From positions 1 to 64,000 of the forward strand of contig CAZSQZ010000017.1 of the NCBI GenBank assembly GCA_964609215.1: a stretch of DNA of 64,000 nt, in the 5' to 3' direction. This DNA is from JABDKJ01 sp964609215. Lineage in GTDB: Bacteria; Bacteroidota; Bacteroidia; Flavobacteriales_D; JABDKJ01. The notes under the pieces are model-generated. The model saw only the letters and a list, made by a program, of their open reading frames with translations. It did no database searches and had not been told where the DNA came from. Position numbers and translations under genes: made by a program. The first letter of the stretch is position 1; each line of letters starts with the position of its first letter. Shown one piece after another: positions 42,784-52,111 of the stretch.

Positions 42784-42813
42784 ATCTTAAAATTACACGT
42801 TTTTTAGCAAATT

Positions 42814-43989
42814 CTATTCCACTTCTAGCACAAGTCCCTTAAGGTATTCTCCTTCAGGGTGAAATATATTAATAGGATGGTCAGCAGGTTGGTGCAATTG
42901 GTGCAGAATCCTAACGTTTCTATTTGCATTTATTGCTGCAGCCAAAATGGTATCTCTAAAGAGTTTTTTATCAATTACCTGAGAACAAGAAAAAGTGAAA
43001 ATAATTCCTCCAGGTTTTATCTGTCTGATTGCATGAGAGTTAATTCTCTTGTAACCCTGAATAGCCTGATGCCTTGCACTCATATGTTTTGCAAATGCGG
43101 GTGGATCCAAAACAATAATGTCGATTTCCTCTGGAAGTTCTTTAAGATAATCTACTGCATCTGCTTTAACGGTTTCATGTTTGTCTTGCTTAAAGTGATT
43201 CCAGTCAATATTTTCTTCTACCAATTCTAAAGCAGCTGCAGAAGAATCTAAGGAAATCACTTTTTTAGCTTCCCCTTGTAAGGCGTATAGAGAAAATCCA
43301 CCCGTATAGCAGAATGTATTCAAAACCACTTTATCCTTGCTGTATCTTCTTAATAAATTTCTATTGAACCTTTGATCAATAAAGAAGCCTGTCTTTTGAC
43401 CATTCTCCCAATCAACTTTAAAATAGACTGAATTTTCTACTAGTTTTGTTTCAGATTTTTCCCCAAGTAAATAACTGTTTTCGATTTCTAGTCCTTGTTT
43501 TTTTAAGGTTGTCCCACTTTTATCAAAAACATTTTTTACTACTCCATTTGTCAGTTCTGTGAACCGCTCCGCGATAGGTAGAACTAACTTGTGCATGCCC
43601 CATGCATGTGCTTGAATTACCGCAGTATCTCCGTAAACATCAATAATTAAACCTGGTAAATGATCACCTTCCGCATGTATCCACCGAAAGATATTGGTAG
43701 TTTGATTCTCAACCAAACCGAGTGAAATTCTTTTAGTCCAGGCTTTCTTCAGTTGAGTAAACAAGAAGCTTGAATTGATTTCTTCATCTTCAAAAGTCAA
43801 TATTCTAACTGAAATACTGCCCTCAGAGTATATGCCTCTTGCTAGAAAACGTCCCTTGTTTGCTTTAACCGTGACAATATCTCCGTTTTCTACAAAACCT
43901 TCAATTCTTTTGATAGCTCCAGAAAATACCCATGGGTGTTTTCTTTCAAGAGATTGTTCCTTTCTGGGTTTTAAGAAAATTTCAGTCAT
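42814..43989 (-). CDS. Class I SAM-dependent rRNA cytosine methyltransferase (RlmI-like)
   Basis: 391 residues. The N-terminal PUA domain (about 1-75) opens with LKPRKEQSLERKHPWVFSGA, and GRFLARGIYS follows. The methyltransferase has VLNTFCYTGGFSLYAL for SAM, DIIVLDPPAF as motif IV, and the catalytic Cys in TFSCSQ. E. coli RlmI makes m5C1962 in 23S rRNA. The same target is likely. It overlaps the glycosylase gene by four bases. Confidence 0.92.
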   Translation of the reverse strand: MTEIFLKPRKEQSLERKHPWVFSGAIKRIEGFVENGDIVTVKANKGRFLARGIYSEGSISVRILTFEDEEINSSFLFTQLKKAWTKRISLGLVENQTTNIFRWIHAEGDHLPGLIIDVYGDTAVIQAHAWGMHKLVLPIAERFTELTNGVVKNVFDKSGTTLKKQGLEIENSYLLGEKSETKLVENSVYFKVDWENGQKTGFFIDQRFNRNLLRRYSKDKVVLNTFCYTGGFSLYALQGEAKKVISLDSSAAALELVEENIDWNHFKQDKHETVKADAVDYLKELPEEIDIIVLDPPAFAKHMSARHQAIQGYKRINSHAIRQIKPGGIIFTFSCSQVIDKKLFRDTILAAAINANRNVRILHQLHQPADHPINIFHPEGEYLKGLVLEVE

Positions 43990-44597
43990 CGTTGCAAATC
44001 TACATTTTGAATTGAATTTTTATTCAATAAAAACCTAAAGGGTAATTCTTTATCCTCTTCTGCATAATCAATTCCTATCCTTGGGCCAATTTGAATTTCG
44101 TTTTCAGAAAACTTAATCCTTTGATCCTCAATCCAAATTGTATCACCTAAAAGACTTGTTTTATTATGACTCATTTCAATACCAAGAGCAATTGTAAGCG
44201 TTCCCGGGCCGCTTGAGAAACCTTTGACACTTACCTTTTTATTTCTTCTTTTCTCCATAGTATCAATTCCCTCAAGAGGAATTATTCCCCTTATCAAAAC
44301 CGCATTTGGAATGCCTTCATCGCTGCAAACAACATTAAATAACATGTGAATGCCATAACAGAGATATACATAGGAATGAGCTCCAGCTTCAAACATAATT
44401 TCCGTTCTCTTTGTTCTTCTATTATTATATGCATGTGATGCTTTATCATATATGCCATTGTAAGCTTCTGTTTCGCTAATGATGCCGGAACAATATTCTC
44501 CATTTATTTGGGTGCATAGAACCTTTCCTATCAAATCTTTGGCAAGAAAAATAACGTCATTATTCAAATAATATGATCGCTTTAATTTTTTGTCCAA
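43986..44597 (-). CDS. 3-methyladenine DNA glycosylase (AAG/MPG family)
   Basis: 203 residues. It removes alkylated purines from DNA. DLIGKVL near the start, the catalytic-site ISETEAYNG, the loop YLCYGIHMLFNVV (with the intercalating Tyr) and VLIRGIIP are all family marks. It overlaps recQ by 16 bases, which forms a small DNA-repair unit with the helicase. Confidence 0.93.
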   Translation of the reverse strand: MDKKLKRSYYLNNDVIFLAKDLIGKVLCTQINGEYCSGIISETEAYNGIYDKASHAYNNRRTKRTEIMFEAGAHSYVYLCYGIHMLFNVVCSDEGIPNAVLIRGIIPLEGIDTMEKRRNKKVSVKGFSSGPGTLTIALGIEMSHNKTSLLGDTIWIEDQRIKFSENEIQIGPRIGIDYAEEDKELPFRFLLNKNSIQNVDLQR

Positions 44598-46510
44598 TAC
44601 AATAAATTTTCCTCAATCTTAATGTTTTGTTGATCGTTTAACCACCTCACTGTAGCAAGAACATGTTCTTCTTTTCTATGCTGCATTTTTTTTGCTAGGT
44701 CATCCATATTTAAAGGTTGTTTTTCAATGGTTTCTCTAATTTCTTTAATAAGATGTCTAAACTCTGTATTACTTAGGTTTAACTTCTTTCTTTCTAAACA
44801 TACATCGCAAATACCACAGTTTTCTGCATTTTTTTCATCAAAGAAGGAGACTAATAATTTACTTCGACAAATCTCAACGTTGTCTAAATAATGGAGCATA
44901 TTATGCCACTTTTCAAGAACTACTTTTTTGCGATCGCTATAGGTGCTTCTTTCTATTCTTAGGTTTTCATTTTGCACTCTTTCCTTACTGAAGAAGAGAC
45001 TTCCCATTTCAGATTTTGGAAGATATTCAATCACATTTATATGGGCAAGATATTGTAATTGTTCTTTGACTGTTTTTTGTTCTATTTTTAGTCTCTTAGA
45101 CATAATAACTTCATTAATAGCAACATAATCATCGAATAGGCGAGAATAGGAGCGTAGCATTAAATCTATTATCGGAGAGTACTTTTCGTTTCTTAGTTGA
45201 TAGTCATAGGTGTCTGTATTTGATAAAATGAATTTTACTTTGGAAGGGCTATTATCTATTTCATTAATTATGAGATACTCATTTTGCTCCAAAATTTTAA
45301 GTGCATAATAAGTCGTCAAAGCAGGAAGATTAGAAAAAGCAGAAAAATCACCAATTTTAAATGGGAAGCTCTGCTCGAGACCTGCACCATAAGCTAGTTT
45401 ATAGAAATTTCCAAGTTTGTGATAAACTTCTTTTATAAACTCTAAATCTGGAAACTGATTGTTGATTTTGCTTTGTGAAAGTTGTTTGTCTCTCTCATTA
45501 TACAATTGAATTGCATAAGCTTTTTTTCCATCTCTTCCCGCTCTCCCAGCTTCTTGATAATAGTTTTCTGGATTTTCACATAAATCAAAATGAATAACGG
45601 TTCTCACATTTGCCTTATCAATTCCCATCCCAAAAGCGTTTGTGGAAACAATAACTCTAATTAAGCCATTCATCCAGGCCAGCTGTTTTTCACTCCTTAC
45701 GGCAGAGTTTAAACCAGCATGATAGTAATCAGCTGAAATAGTATTATCTCTTAGCAATTTACTTAGAACCGCAGTTTGCTTCCTGCTTCTAACATAGACT
45801 ATTGACGTGCCTTTTACTTTATTTAAAATATCAAGTAGTCTTTTTGCTTTGTTTTCCTCCTTAAGAACTACGTAGCTGAGATTCTTTCGAGTAAAGCTCT
45901 TCTTAAAAAAACGTGCTTCTTTAAGTTTCAGTTTGGCTTCAATATCTTGAACAACTTTCTCAGTTGCTGATGCTGTCAATGCAATTATTGGAATAGTTGG
46001 GTGGAATTCTCTTAGTGTACTGATTTTTAAATAAGCAGGCCTAAAATCATAACCCCATTGGGAGATACAATGGGCTTCATCAACTGCGATTAGATTTAAA
46101 GACATTTTACTTAAACGTTCCTGAAAAAGAGGAGATTGTAATCGTTCAGGTGATATGTATAAAAATTGATAATTACCGTAAATAGCATTATCAAGTGAAA
46201 TATCTATTTCCTTTCGAGTCATTGCACTGCTTACTGCAATCGCTTTTATTCCTCTCTTGTTAAGATTTTTAACCTGATCATTCATCAAGGCAATAAGCGG
46301 AGAAATAACAATTGTTAAACCTTGTTTGACTAAGCCAGGTATTTGAAAGCATAAAGATTTCCCTCCTCCGGTCGGTAACAAGGCAATAGTATCTACCCCA
46401 TTTGAGACATTGTCAATAATTTCTTCTTGCAGTGGTCGAAATGTCGGGAAGCCCCAGTATTTTTTAAGTATTTCAGCGTAAGTATTCAATAATTCAATAT
46501 GAAGGCACAA
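44582..46510 (-). CDS. recQ: ATP-dependent DNA helicase RecQ
   Basis: 642 residues from a TTG at 46510. A TTG at 46489 would give the usual opening NTYAEILKKYWGFPTFRPLQ, so the true start may be there. Walker A is LLPTGGGKSLCFQIPG, motif II is AVDEAHCISQWG, and motif VI QEAGRAGRDGK is intact. The zinc site of the RecQ C-terminal domain has Cys residues in CRSKLL and CGICDVC. No clear HRDC domain follows; the last 60 residues are a short helical tail. It leads the recQ/glycosylase/RlmI string and is divergent from ilvE. Confidence 0.93.
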   Translation of the reverse strand: MCLHIELLNTYAEILKKYWGFPTFRPLQEEIIDNVSNGVDTIALLPTGGGKSLCFQIPGLVKQGLTIVISPLIALMNDQVKNLNKRGIKAIAVSSAMTRKEIDISLDNAIYGNYQFLYISPERLQSPLFQERLSKMSLNLIAVDEAHCISQWGYDFRPAYLKISTLREFHPTIPIIALTASATEKVVQDIEAKLKLKEARFFKKSFTRKNLSYVVLKEENKAKRLLDILNKVKGTSIVYVRSRKQTAVLSKLLRDNTISADYYHAGLNSAVRSEKQLAWMNGLIRVIVSTNAFGMGIDKANVRTVIHFDLCENPENYYQEAGRAGRDGKKAYAIQLYNERDKQLSQSKINNQFPDLEFIKEVYHKLGNFYKLAYGAGLEQSFPFKIGDFSAFSNLPALTTYYALKILEQNEYLIINEIDNSPSKVKFILSNTDTYDYQLRNEKYSPIIDLMLRSYSRLFDDYVAINEVIMSKRLKIEQKTVKEQLQYLAHINVIEYLPKSEMGSLFFSKERVQNENLRIERSTYSDRKKVVLEKWHNMLHYLDNVEICRSKLLVSFFDEKNAENCGICDVCLERKKLNLSNTEFRHLIKEIRETIEKQPLNMDDLAKKMQHRKEEHVLATVRWLNDQQNIKIEENLLYWTKN

Positions 46511-46541
46511 AATAAATGAGGCAAAATTCCTTTATAAGTAG

Positions 46542-46549
46542 TACTTTTG
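46542..46549 (+). promoter_or_regulatory. Predicted -7 box of ilvE
   Basis: TACTTTTG fits TAnnTTTG and lies 21 bases before the ATG at 46571. It overlaps the TTG at 46547, so that earlier in-frame codon is unlikely to be the start. Confidence 0.5.
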
Positions 46550-46570
46550 CACAGCATAAACCCCAATACA

Positions 46571-47638
46571 ATGATAGTGGAAGATACAGAAATTGAAGTA
46601 ATAAAATCTTCAAATTCAAGATTGAGTCAGGTTGATTTTGATAACATTCCTTTTGGTAGAGTTTTTTCGGATCATATGTTTCAAATGGATTTCATAGATG
46701 GGAAATGGACAAACATGTCAATTTCTCCATATGGACCTGTTACTATAGCCCCTTCGACAAGTGTATTGCATTATGGCCAAGCCATTTTTGAAGGAATGAA
46801 AGCTTTTAAATCAGAGAATGGCAGAATAGGTATGTTTAGGCCAGAAGAGAATGCTAAAAGATTCAATGAATCTGCGGTGAGAATGTGCATGCCTGAAGTG
46901 CCTGTAGATTTATTTATGGAGGCTTTGAATATGTTAATCAATATTGATCAAGGCTGGATCCCCACTGCAGATGGAAGCTCTCTTTACATAAGACCATTTA
47001 TGTACGCAACTGACACATACATTGGAGTTAAGGCTTCTGAAACATATAAGTTTATTGTTTTTACTGGACCCGTAGGCTTGTACTATACCAATCCATTGAA
47101 GTTAAAAGTTGAAAGGTTCTATTCAAGAGCTGCCAAAGGTGGTGGATTTGGACAGGCCAAGGCTGCTGGGAATTATGCGGGTTCTTTATATCCTGCAAAA
47201 CTTGCGAAAGAAGAAGGCTTTGATCAGCTTCTTTGGACAGATAGCATGGAACATGAATATGTGACTGAATCCGGTACTATGAATGTTGGTTTCATGATAG
47301 ATAATGAGTTTTATACTCCTCCAACAGAAGGTTCCATTCTAAAGGGTATCACCAGAAAATCTGTGGTGACTATGCTAAAAGATTGGGGAATAAAAGTTAA
47401 TGAAGCACCAATTAGCGTTACTTTTTTAAGAGAATGCTTTAATGAACATAGAGTTAAGGAAGCATTTGGTATTGGAACAGCAGCAACGATTGCACCTGTA
47501 GAATCTATTTCTATTGATGGAACAAATTACGAGATTCCTAAAGCAGACAGCAGTATAGCTGGTAAACTAAAAATGGAGATGGAAAATATACGTCTGGGAA
47601 GAACTGAAGATAAGTTCAACTGGATGTCTTGGCTTTAA
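46571..47638 (+). CDS. ilvE: Branched-chain amino acid aminotransferase
   Basis: 355 residues from the ATG at 46571. This fold-type IV PLP enzyme transaminates Leu, Ile and Val. HYGQAIFEGMKAF near the start, RPFMYATD, the Schiff-base Lys in GFGQAKAAGNYAGS and the cofactor segment ESGTMNVGF are all present. The length and motifs fit the larger bacterial/mitochondrial-type BCATs. Its end overlaps the convergent OsmC gene by 23 bases. Confidence 0.95.
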   Translation: MIVEDTEIEVIKSSNSRLSQVDFDNIPFGRVFSDHMFQMDFIDGKWTNMSISPYGPVTIAPSTSVLHYGQAIFEGMKAFKSENGRIGMFRPEENAKRFNESAVRMCMPEVPVDLFMEALNMLINIDQGWIPTADGSSLYIRPFMYATDTYIGVKASETYKFIVFTGPVGLYYTNPLKLKVERFYSRAAKGGGFGQAKAAGNYAGSLYPAKLAKEEGFDQLLWTDSMEHEYVTESGTMNVGFMIDNEFYTPPTEGSILKGITRKSVVTMLKDWGIKVNEAPISVTFLRECFNEHRVKEAFGIGTAATIAPVESISIDGTNYEIPKADSSIAGKLKMEMENIRLGRTEDKFNWMSWL

Positions 47639-48092
47639 TAATTGGATTTATAGTTACAGGAAAGTTTAAGGAATTAGAAATAAAACATTTTTTATGGGCT
47701 TTAGCGTGAAGAGATTCGGCTAAAGCCTTTTTACTTTTATCGCTTATTGTTATTTCTGGTCTTAGTGTTACCGAGTTAAATTGGCCTCCTCCATCGGCAT
47801 TAACACCCATAACTCCTTGCGAACTATCTGAATAAGAAATTACAACGATTTCATTTTCCGAACATAAATGCAAATACCATAGCATATGACATGATGAAAT
47901 AGCAGCAAGCAAAAGCTCTTCAGGGTTGTACTTGTCGGAATCTCCTTTGAATAGAGGATCAGATGAAGCATGTATTGTTTTTTTACCATCAGATGCTATG
48001 GTATAATTTCTGCTATAGGAATGATATGTTTGTGTTCCTTCACCTAAATTCCCAGTCCAAAGTATTTTAATATCGTAAATATGTTCTTTCAT
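47616..48092 (-). CDS. OsmC-family protein
   Basis: 158 residues. The two redox cysteines of the OsmC/Ohr fold are in SSCHMLWYLHLC and KKCFISNSLNFP, with the Arg/Glu helper residues nearby. It is likely a thiol peroxidase acting on organic hydroperoxides. It is convergent with ilvE and divergent from the secreted protein at 48130. Confidence 0.9.
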   Translation of the reverse strand: MKEHIYDIKILWTGNLGEGTQTYHSYSRNYTIASDGKKTIHASSDPLFKGDSDKYNPEELLLAAISSCHMLWYLHLCSENEIVVISYSDSSQGVMGVNADGGGQFNSVTLRPEITISDKSKKALAESLHAKAHKKCFISNSLNFPVTINPIIKAKTSS

Positions 48093-48129
48093 TTTGTGAA
48101 ATTATTGCTTTTCGGCATCTTTATATAAA

Positions 48130-49488
48130 GTGCATTTCAAGATTGTAAATATCATCTTTTTCCTGCTATTACCTTTTTGTGTTAATAGCCAGATGGTGAG
48201 TGGTGAAGTAATAGATGCTAGCACCAATAAACCAATTTCTGGAGTAAACGTGTACAGTAATTTGTTCGGCACAAGCACTAACTCTAAGGGAGAGTTTTCC
48301 ATTAAGGTCGATTCTTTTCCGAGTTCGCTAACGTTTTCTCATATAGCTTACAAAGAATTGAAGTATGGGTTGGAGTTAAGAAAGTTAGAAGAGGATAATT
48401 TTTTTATCGAGGTCAAATTGTTCTTTGATTCAATAGAGTTAGATGGAACAGTGATTACAGCCAAAGCCGAGCCTGTTGTGGTTTTTGAGAGCAAGCTTAG
48501 GCACGTTTCTGACTTTGAGTTTATTGAAGATCAACTAATCGTTTTGACCTATTCCAGCCAAAAATCCTTTAAGTCTCAAGAAGAATACGGTACCGAAATT
48601 TTTAATGAGGCCAGAATTTATCTGGCTGATGAAAATCAAAATGTAAAGGATAGTTTATCCTTTGGAAGAGGAGAGTATCAATTGGAAAAAAGCTTTAGAA
48701 ATTTACCCATTTTGAAAAGGAAAAAGGATGTAATTCAATTTTCGGTTTTGGAGAATAAATTAGATACCTCTGTAATTTTAAAAGACTTATATAATTCAAT
48801 TATTAAACCCACAATAGACTCAATTGGAGATTTGTATTATGTCTCAAATTTCAATAGTTCCTTTCCCGCCTTTGAGTATTATGCCTTTGATAAAAGAGAT
48901 AGCACCTATGCTATGGTTAGATCTATTTCCGATGATTTTGGGGTTGAAATGATGAGGTCTGAGTATAAATATTTGACAAACCGTCAAAGGGTAGAAGCCA
49001 ATAACATGGCTATAAGAACTGGGATAGATAAGAAAATTATTGGGGCATATATGAGAGGCTTTACGTCTCAAAAATATTTCGAAACTCCCTATTCTCCCTT
49101 GTTTGTTTTAAATGATACTATTCTCATTTTTGATCATTATAAAGATCATTTCTATAGAATAAGCCGCTGGAACAATGTTATAGATAGTGTTGCATTTTCT
49201 TATCATAAAAAGCAACGATACGATCAAAAGATGATTCCAAATAATTCATGGAACAAAGAGCTATATTTAGATAAAAAGACATCCAAAATATGGACGGGTT
49301 ATGACAAGAATGGATATACCTATTTGAAGGAAATATCTTTAGAAGATGCAAGTCTTGGTAGGCCCAACAAATTGTTTCATAGATATATAGAAAAGCTCCA
49401 GATCAGGGATGGCTTTGCTTATTATGTGTACAGGCCTTTTGAAAGTAGTCAGAAAAAGTATTTGTATAAGGAAAAGTTGATTTACTGA
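48130..49488 (+). CDS. Secreted hypothetical protein with carboxypeptidase-regulatory-like domain
   Basis: 452 residues from the GTG at 48130. The signal peptide ends near NSQ (residue 20). The N-terminal beta-sandwich (about 22-100) has the pattern SGEVIDASTNKPISGVNV and TNSKGEFSIKV, common in Bacteroidota outer-membrane proteins. The remaining 350 residues are rich in beta strands and Tyr and match no family I know. It ends seven bases inside the convergent DUF4956 gene. Confidence 0.75.
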   Translation: MHFKIVNIIFFLLLPFCVNSQMVSGEVIDASTNKPISGVNVYSNLFGTSTNSKGEFSIKVDSFPSSLTFSHIAYKELKYGLELRKLEEDNFFIEVKLFFDSIELDGTVITAKAEPVVVFESKLRHVSDFEFIEDQLIVLTYSSQKSFKSQEEYGTEIFNEARIYLADENQNVKDSLSFGRGEYQLEKSFRNLPILKRKKDVIQFSVLENKLDTSVILKDLYNSIIKPTIDSIGDLYYVSNFNSSFPAFEYYAFDKRDSTYAMVRSISDDFGVEMMRSEYKYLTNRQRVEANNMAIRTGIDKKIIGAYMRGFTSQKYFETPYSPLFVLNDTILIFDHYKDHFYRISRWNNVIDSVAFSYHKKQRYDQKMIPNNSWNKELYLDKKTSKIWTGYDKNGYTYLKEISLEDASLGRPNKLFHRYIEKLQIRDGFAYYVYRPFESSQKKYLYKEKLIY

Positions 49489-50168
49489 GGAGAGTCCTCT
49501 TCATCAAAATACAAGTTGATTTTATCAACCTTATCAATGCCTTTTAATTCTCTTAAAAGTTCAGAACTCTTGTCCTGATTTCTAAGAATGACATGATAAT
49601 ATGCCTCTATGTTATTGTTGTGCTCATGCGTTTGAAGATTAACCAGTTTAAGCTGTTTGCAGTACTTTCTCAGTTCTTTTTGAATCCCATTTTCTGTGTC
49701 CTCATCATTATTATATAAAACTTGTAGAAGATAATTTCTACGTTTTGGTCTGGCAAAATTTGTTTTTACCACAAGAATTATCACAATACTAATTAGTATT
49801 GTTCCGACAATTGCTATCTCCTTGAAGCCCACACCTGCAGCTAACCCTATAGCAAGCGAAAAGAAAATAAATACGATATCTATCACATCTCTTACAGCAG
49901 TTCTAAAACGAATAATAGACATTGCACCAACCAAACCGAAAGCTGTAGCGGTATTATTTCCAATAACCATAATAACAATGGAAGTAATCATAGAAAGCAA
50001 AACCAGAGAATTTGTAAACGAAGTTGAATAACTAGGACCCTTATAGGTATATCTATAGACCAAAGAAATTATTATTCCGCATGCCAATGCAGTTAGCATG
50101 TTGAATATGATCAAGGTAATGTCTTGATTAAAGTTGGTTAGATTACTATTGGATAATTCTTCCAGCAT
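49482..50168 (-). CDS. DUF4956 membrane protein of the polyphosphate-polymerase operon
   Basis: 228 residues. About four hydrophobic segments occupy residues 15-135, with GLVGAMSIIRFRTAVRD typical of DUF4956 between the second and third. The C-terminal third is a soluble ferredoxin-like domain. Genes of this family are found beside VTC-type polyphosphate polymerases. It overlaps the VTC gene by 23 bases and so is translationally coupled to it. Confidence 0.88.
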   Translation of the reverse strand: MLEELSNSNLTNFNQDITLIIFNMLTALACGIIISLVYRYTYKGPSYSTSFTNSLVLLSMITSIVIMVIGNNTATAFGLVGAMSIIRFRTAVRDVIDIVFIFFSLAIGLAAGVGFKEIAIVGTILISIVIILVVKTNFARPKRRNYLLQVLYNNDEDTENGIQKELRKYCKQLKLVNLQTHEHNNNIEAYYHVILRNQDKSSELLRELKGIDKVDKINLYFDEEDSPQ

Positions 50169-50928
50169 AGTTTGGCTTGAATAATTTGGCGTTTGAAATT
50201 ACTTTAAACTTTCGACTCTGATTCATAAAACCATGAGAATCTATGGTAATACAATATTTACTTGCAGAAACTTGTCTTAGGTTAAGAGCATGGGCAATGG
50301 CTTTCATCCACCCTGGATAGTACTGGTTAAATTTTACTTCTAAAATAAAATGATCTGGCATCGCCACTTTTAAATCTTCGCTATATAAATCTTCTAAACT
50401 AGGAAATGATGAGCTCCTAAGGTTTTTATCTAAAGTTATTCTTATCGTATCATCAGTTTTACTTAAGTAAGGCTCTCTGTCATAGGTAACCAATACAACA
50501 GGTTTTAGATTGAGTTTGCCAATATAATAAAAGAAGCGATTCGCATTTTCTAATGCTGCCTTCTTACTTAAAACTTCAGAAATATGTTTCTTCTGTTCAA
50601 ATAGGGCAATCGCATCTTTATACTTCATTTTTGCTCTATTCTTTAGGATTGGAATTTGATATTTCCTTTTAATCTCGGTAAACACCACTCCATTTGACTG
50701 TTCATGCGTGTCATAGCCTCTCAGTCTAACCTTCTTTCTATTTGGCACACCTTCTATCTTTTCACTGTAGAAATGTAATTCTGGAGTGTCGAAATAAATG
50801 CTTCTTACCGTATAATGATTACTGGCTCTTCCTTTTGCATTATCATCCAAATTAACGAAAGGCTGAATCATCGTTCTAAGACGATCCAGTTTGGTATTTG
50901 GTATTATGTACTTGTATTCGTAACGCAA
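50146..50928 (-). CDS. VTC-domain polyphosphate polymerase
   Basis: 260 residues forming one VTC domain. The basic tunnel residues are placed as in yeast Vtc4: K6 (YEYKY), R42, R68 and R70 (KVRLRGY), K87 (TEIKRK), R151 (YDREPY), E197 (ILEVKF) for the metal, and K224 (SASKY). Vtc4 makes polyphosphate from ATP and feeds it through a membrane. This protein has no membrane segment of its own; the overlapping DUF4956 gene would supply that. It follows the HlyD-like gene by three bases. Confidence 0.88.
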   Translation of the reverse strand: MRYEYKYIIPNTKLDRLRTMIQPFVNLDDNAKGRASNHYTVRSIYFDTPELHFYSEKIEGVPNRKKVRLRGYDTHEQSNGVVFTEIKRKYQIPILKNRAKMKYKDAIALFEQKKHISEVLSKKAALENANRFFYYIGKLNLKPVVLVTYDREPYLSKTDDTIRITLDKNLRSSSFPSLEDLYSEDLKVAMPDHFILEVKFNQYYPGWMKAIAHALNLRQVSASKYCITIDSHGFMNQSRKFKVISNAKLFKPNYAGRIIQ

Positions 50929-50931
50929 AGA

Positions 50932-51990
50932 CTAGAATAATTTGCGTTTTATATATTCTCTGACAGGAATGGTATCGCAAACAATCTCACAGTTGACCAT
51001 GAGTCCTTCGTCCATGCGTTCGCGGTTATTTGGAATTTTTACTTTTGCTAAGACCACTTGTCTATTATCTACAATATTCACCTTTTTATCCAGATGAACA
51101 TTCATATCAAAATTCTCATCACATCCTGGGAGATGAAGACATGCCTTCGCCTTATTTTCGTTAATGAAAGATTTTTCTGCTACTTCAATTGGAACGATTA
51201 CAACCTGTTGAAGTGTATCTATAAGAGAAATAAGGCTATTGCTAAAAGCATCAAATCTAATTTCACCTTCAAAGGGAGCTCTTACTTTATAGCCTCTTTT
51301 CTTTTCGTTAAGGATATTTAAATTGGCTTCGAAATTTTCAAGTTGTGCATTTACAACATCCAATTTTTCTGTTTTGGTTCCCGTTCTGGCAGAAACAACC
51401 TTTTGTTTTGCTAGCTCAACATTTGCTTTAGCCAGAGCAAGATTGTTTTCTATTATTTGAAATTCCGCTTCCGGAATAATTTCATCTTCAAAAAGATTTT
51501 TGCCCCTTTCATAATTTTTTTCTTCAAGATCTAATTGTTGTTTGGCAAAGTCTAAACTTCTTTCAGATTCATTTATAACCGAAATCTTGCTTCCAGTATT
51601 TTCTGACTTAAACATGGCTAATTGAGAGCTTATCTTAGTTTCCAAATCGGCAATTTCTTGCTCCAACAGATAAGAAGTAAATTCAAGAAGTTCACTTCCA
51701 CGATCTACGTAAGAACCATTCGCAAGGCTTTCATTAAATTTCATTTCAACAATGTCGCCCCTGTCAAAAGTAAAACTCTGCATAGATTCCGAAAATCCAT
51801 CTGCGAAATTCCTATTTTCAGTAAAGTATTGATTGTTGTCTTGTTTTAAAGACCATTTTTTGGATGGGTAGACCTTTCCGGAGTAATTTAATTTATACGC
51901 AACCTCAAAAGGGCCAAACCATAGAATAACAAAGGCCAGAATAAGAACCAAGAACACAATTTTTCCAATATGTCTATCGATAAATGCCAA
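50932..51990 (-). CDS. HlyD-like membrane-fusion (periplasmic adaptor) protein
   Basis: 352 residues. One N-terminal membrane segment (about 10-28) is followed by a barrel half, a long coiled coil (about 115-245) and the closing lipoyl-like strand VRAPFEGEIRFD. It has the topology of HlyD/EmrA adaptors, but no ABC, MFS or RND pump is next to it. It is instead the first gene of a tight operon with the VTC polymerase and DUF4956, which suggests a joint role in making or exporting a polymer across the envelope. Confidence 0.82.
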   Translation of the reverse strand: MAFIDRHIGKIVFLVLILAFVILWFGPFEVAYKLNYSGKVYPSKKWSLKQDNNQYFTENRNFADGFSESMQSFTFDRGDIVEMKFNESLANGSYVDRGSELLEFTSYLLEQEIADLETKISSQLAMFKSENTGSKISVINESERSLDFAKQQLDLEEKNYERGKNLFEDEIIPEAEFQIIENNLALAKANVELAKQKVVSARTGTKTEKLDVVNAQLENFEANLNILNEKKRGYKVRAPFEGEIRFDAFSNSLISLIDTLQQVVIVPIEVAEKSFINENKAKACLHLPGCDENFDMNVHLDKKVNIVDNRQVVLAKVKIPNNRERMDEGLMVNCEIVCDTIPVREYIKRKLF

Positions 51991-52111
51991 TTTCAGAATT
52001 ATGGGTTAAATTTCCTATTAACACAAAGTTAACGTTAATCTAACATTATTTCAACGGTTTCAAATAATAGTACAGCTGGGAAAGAAATTTCCCTATCGTA
52101 TTGTTACGCTT

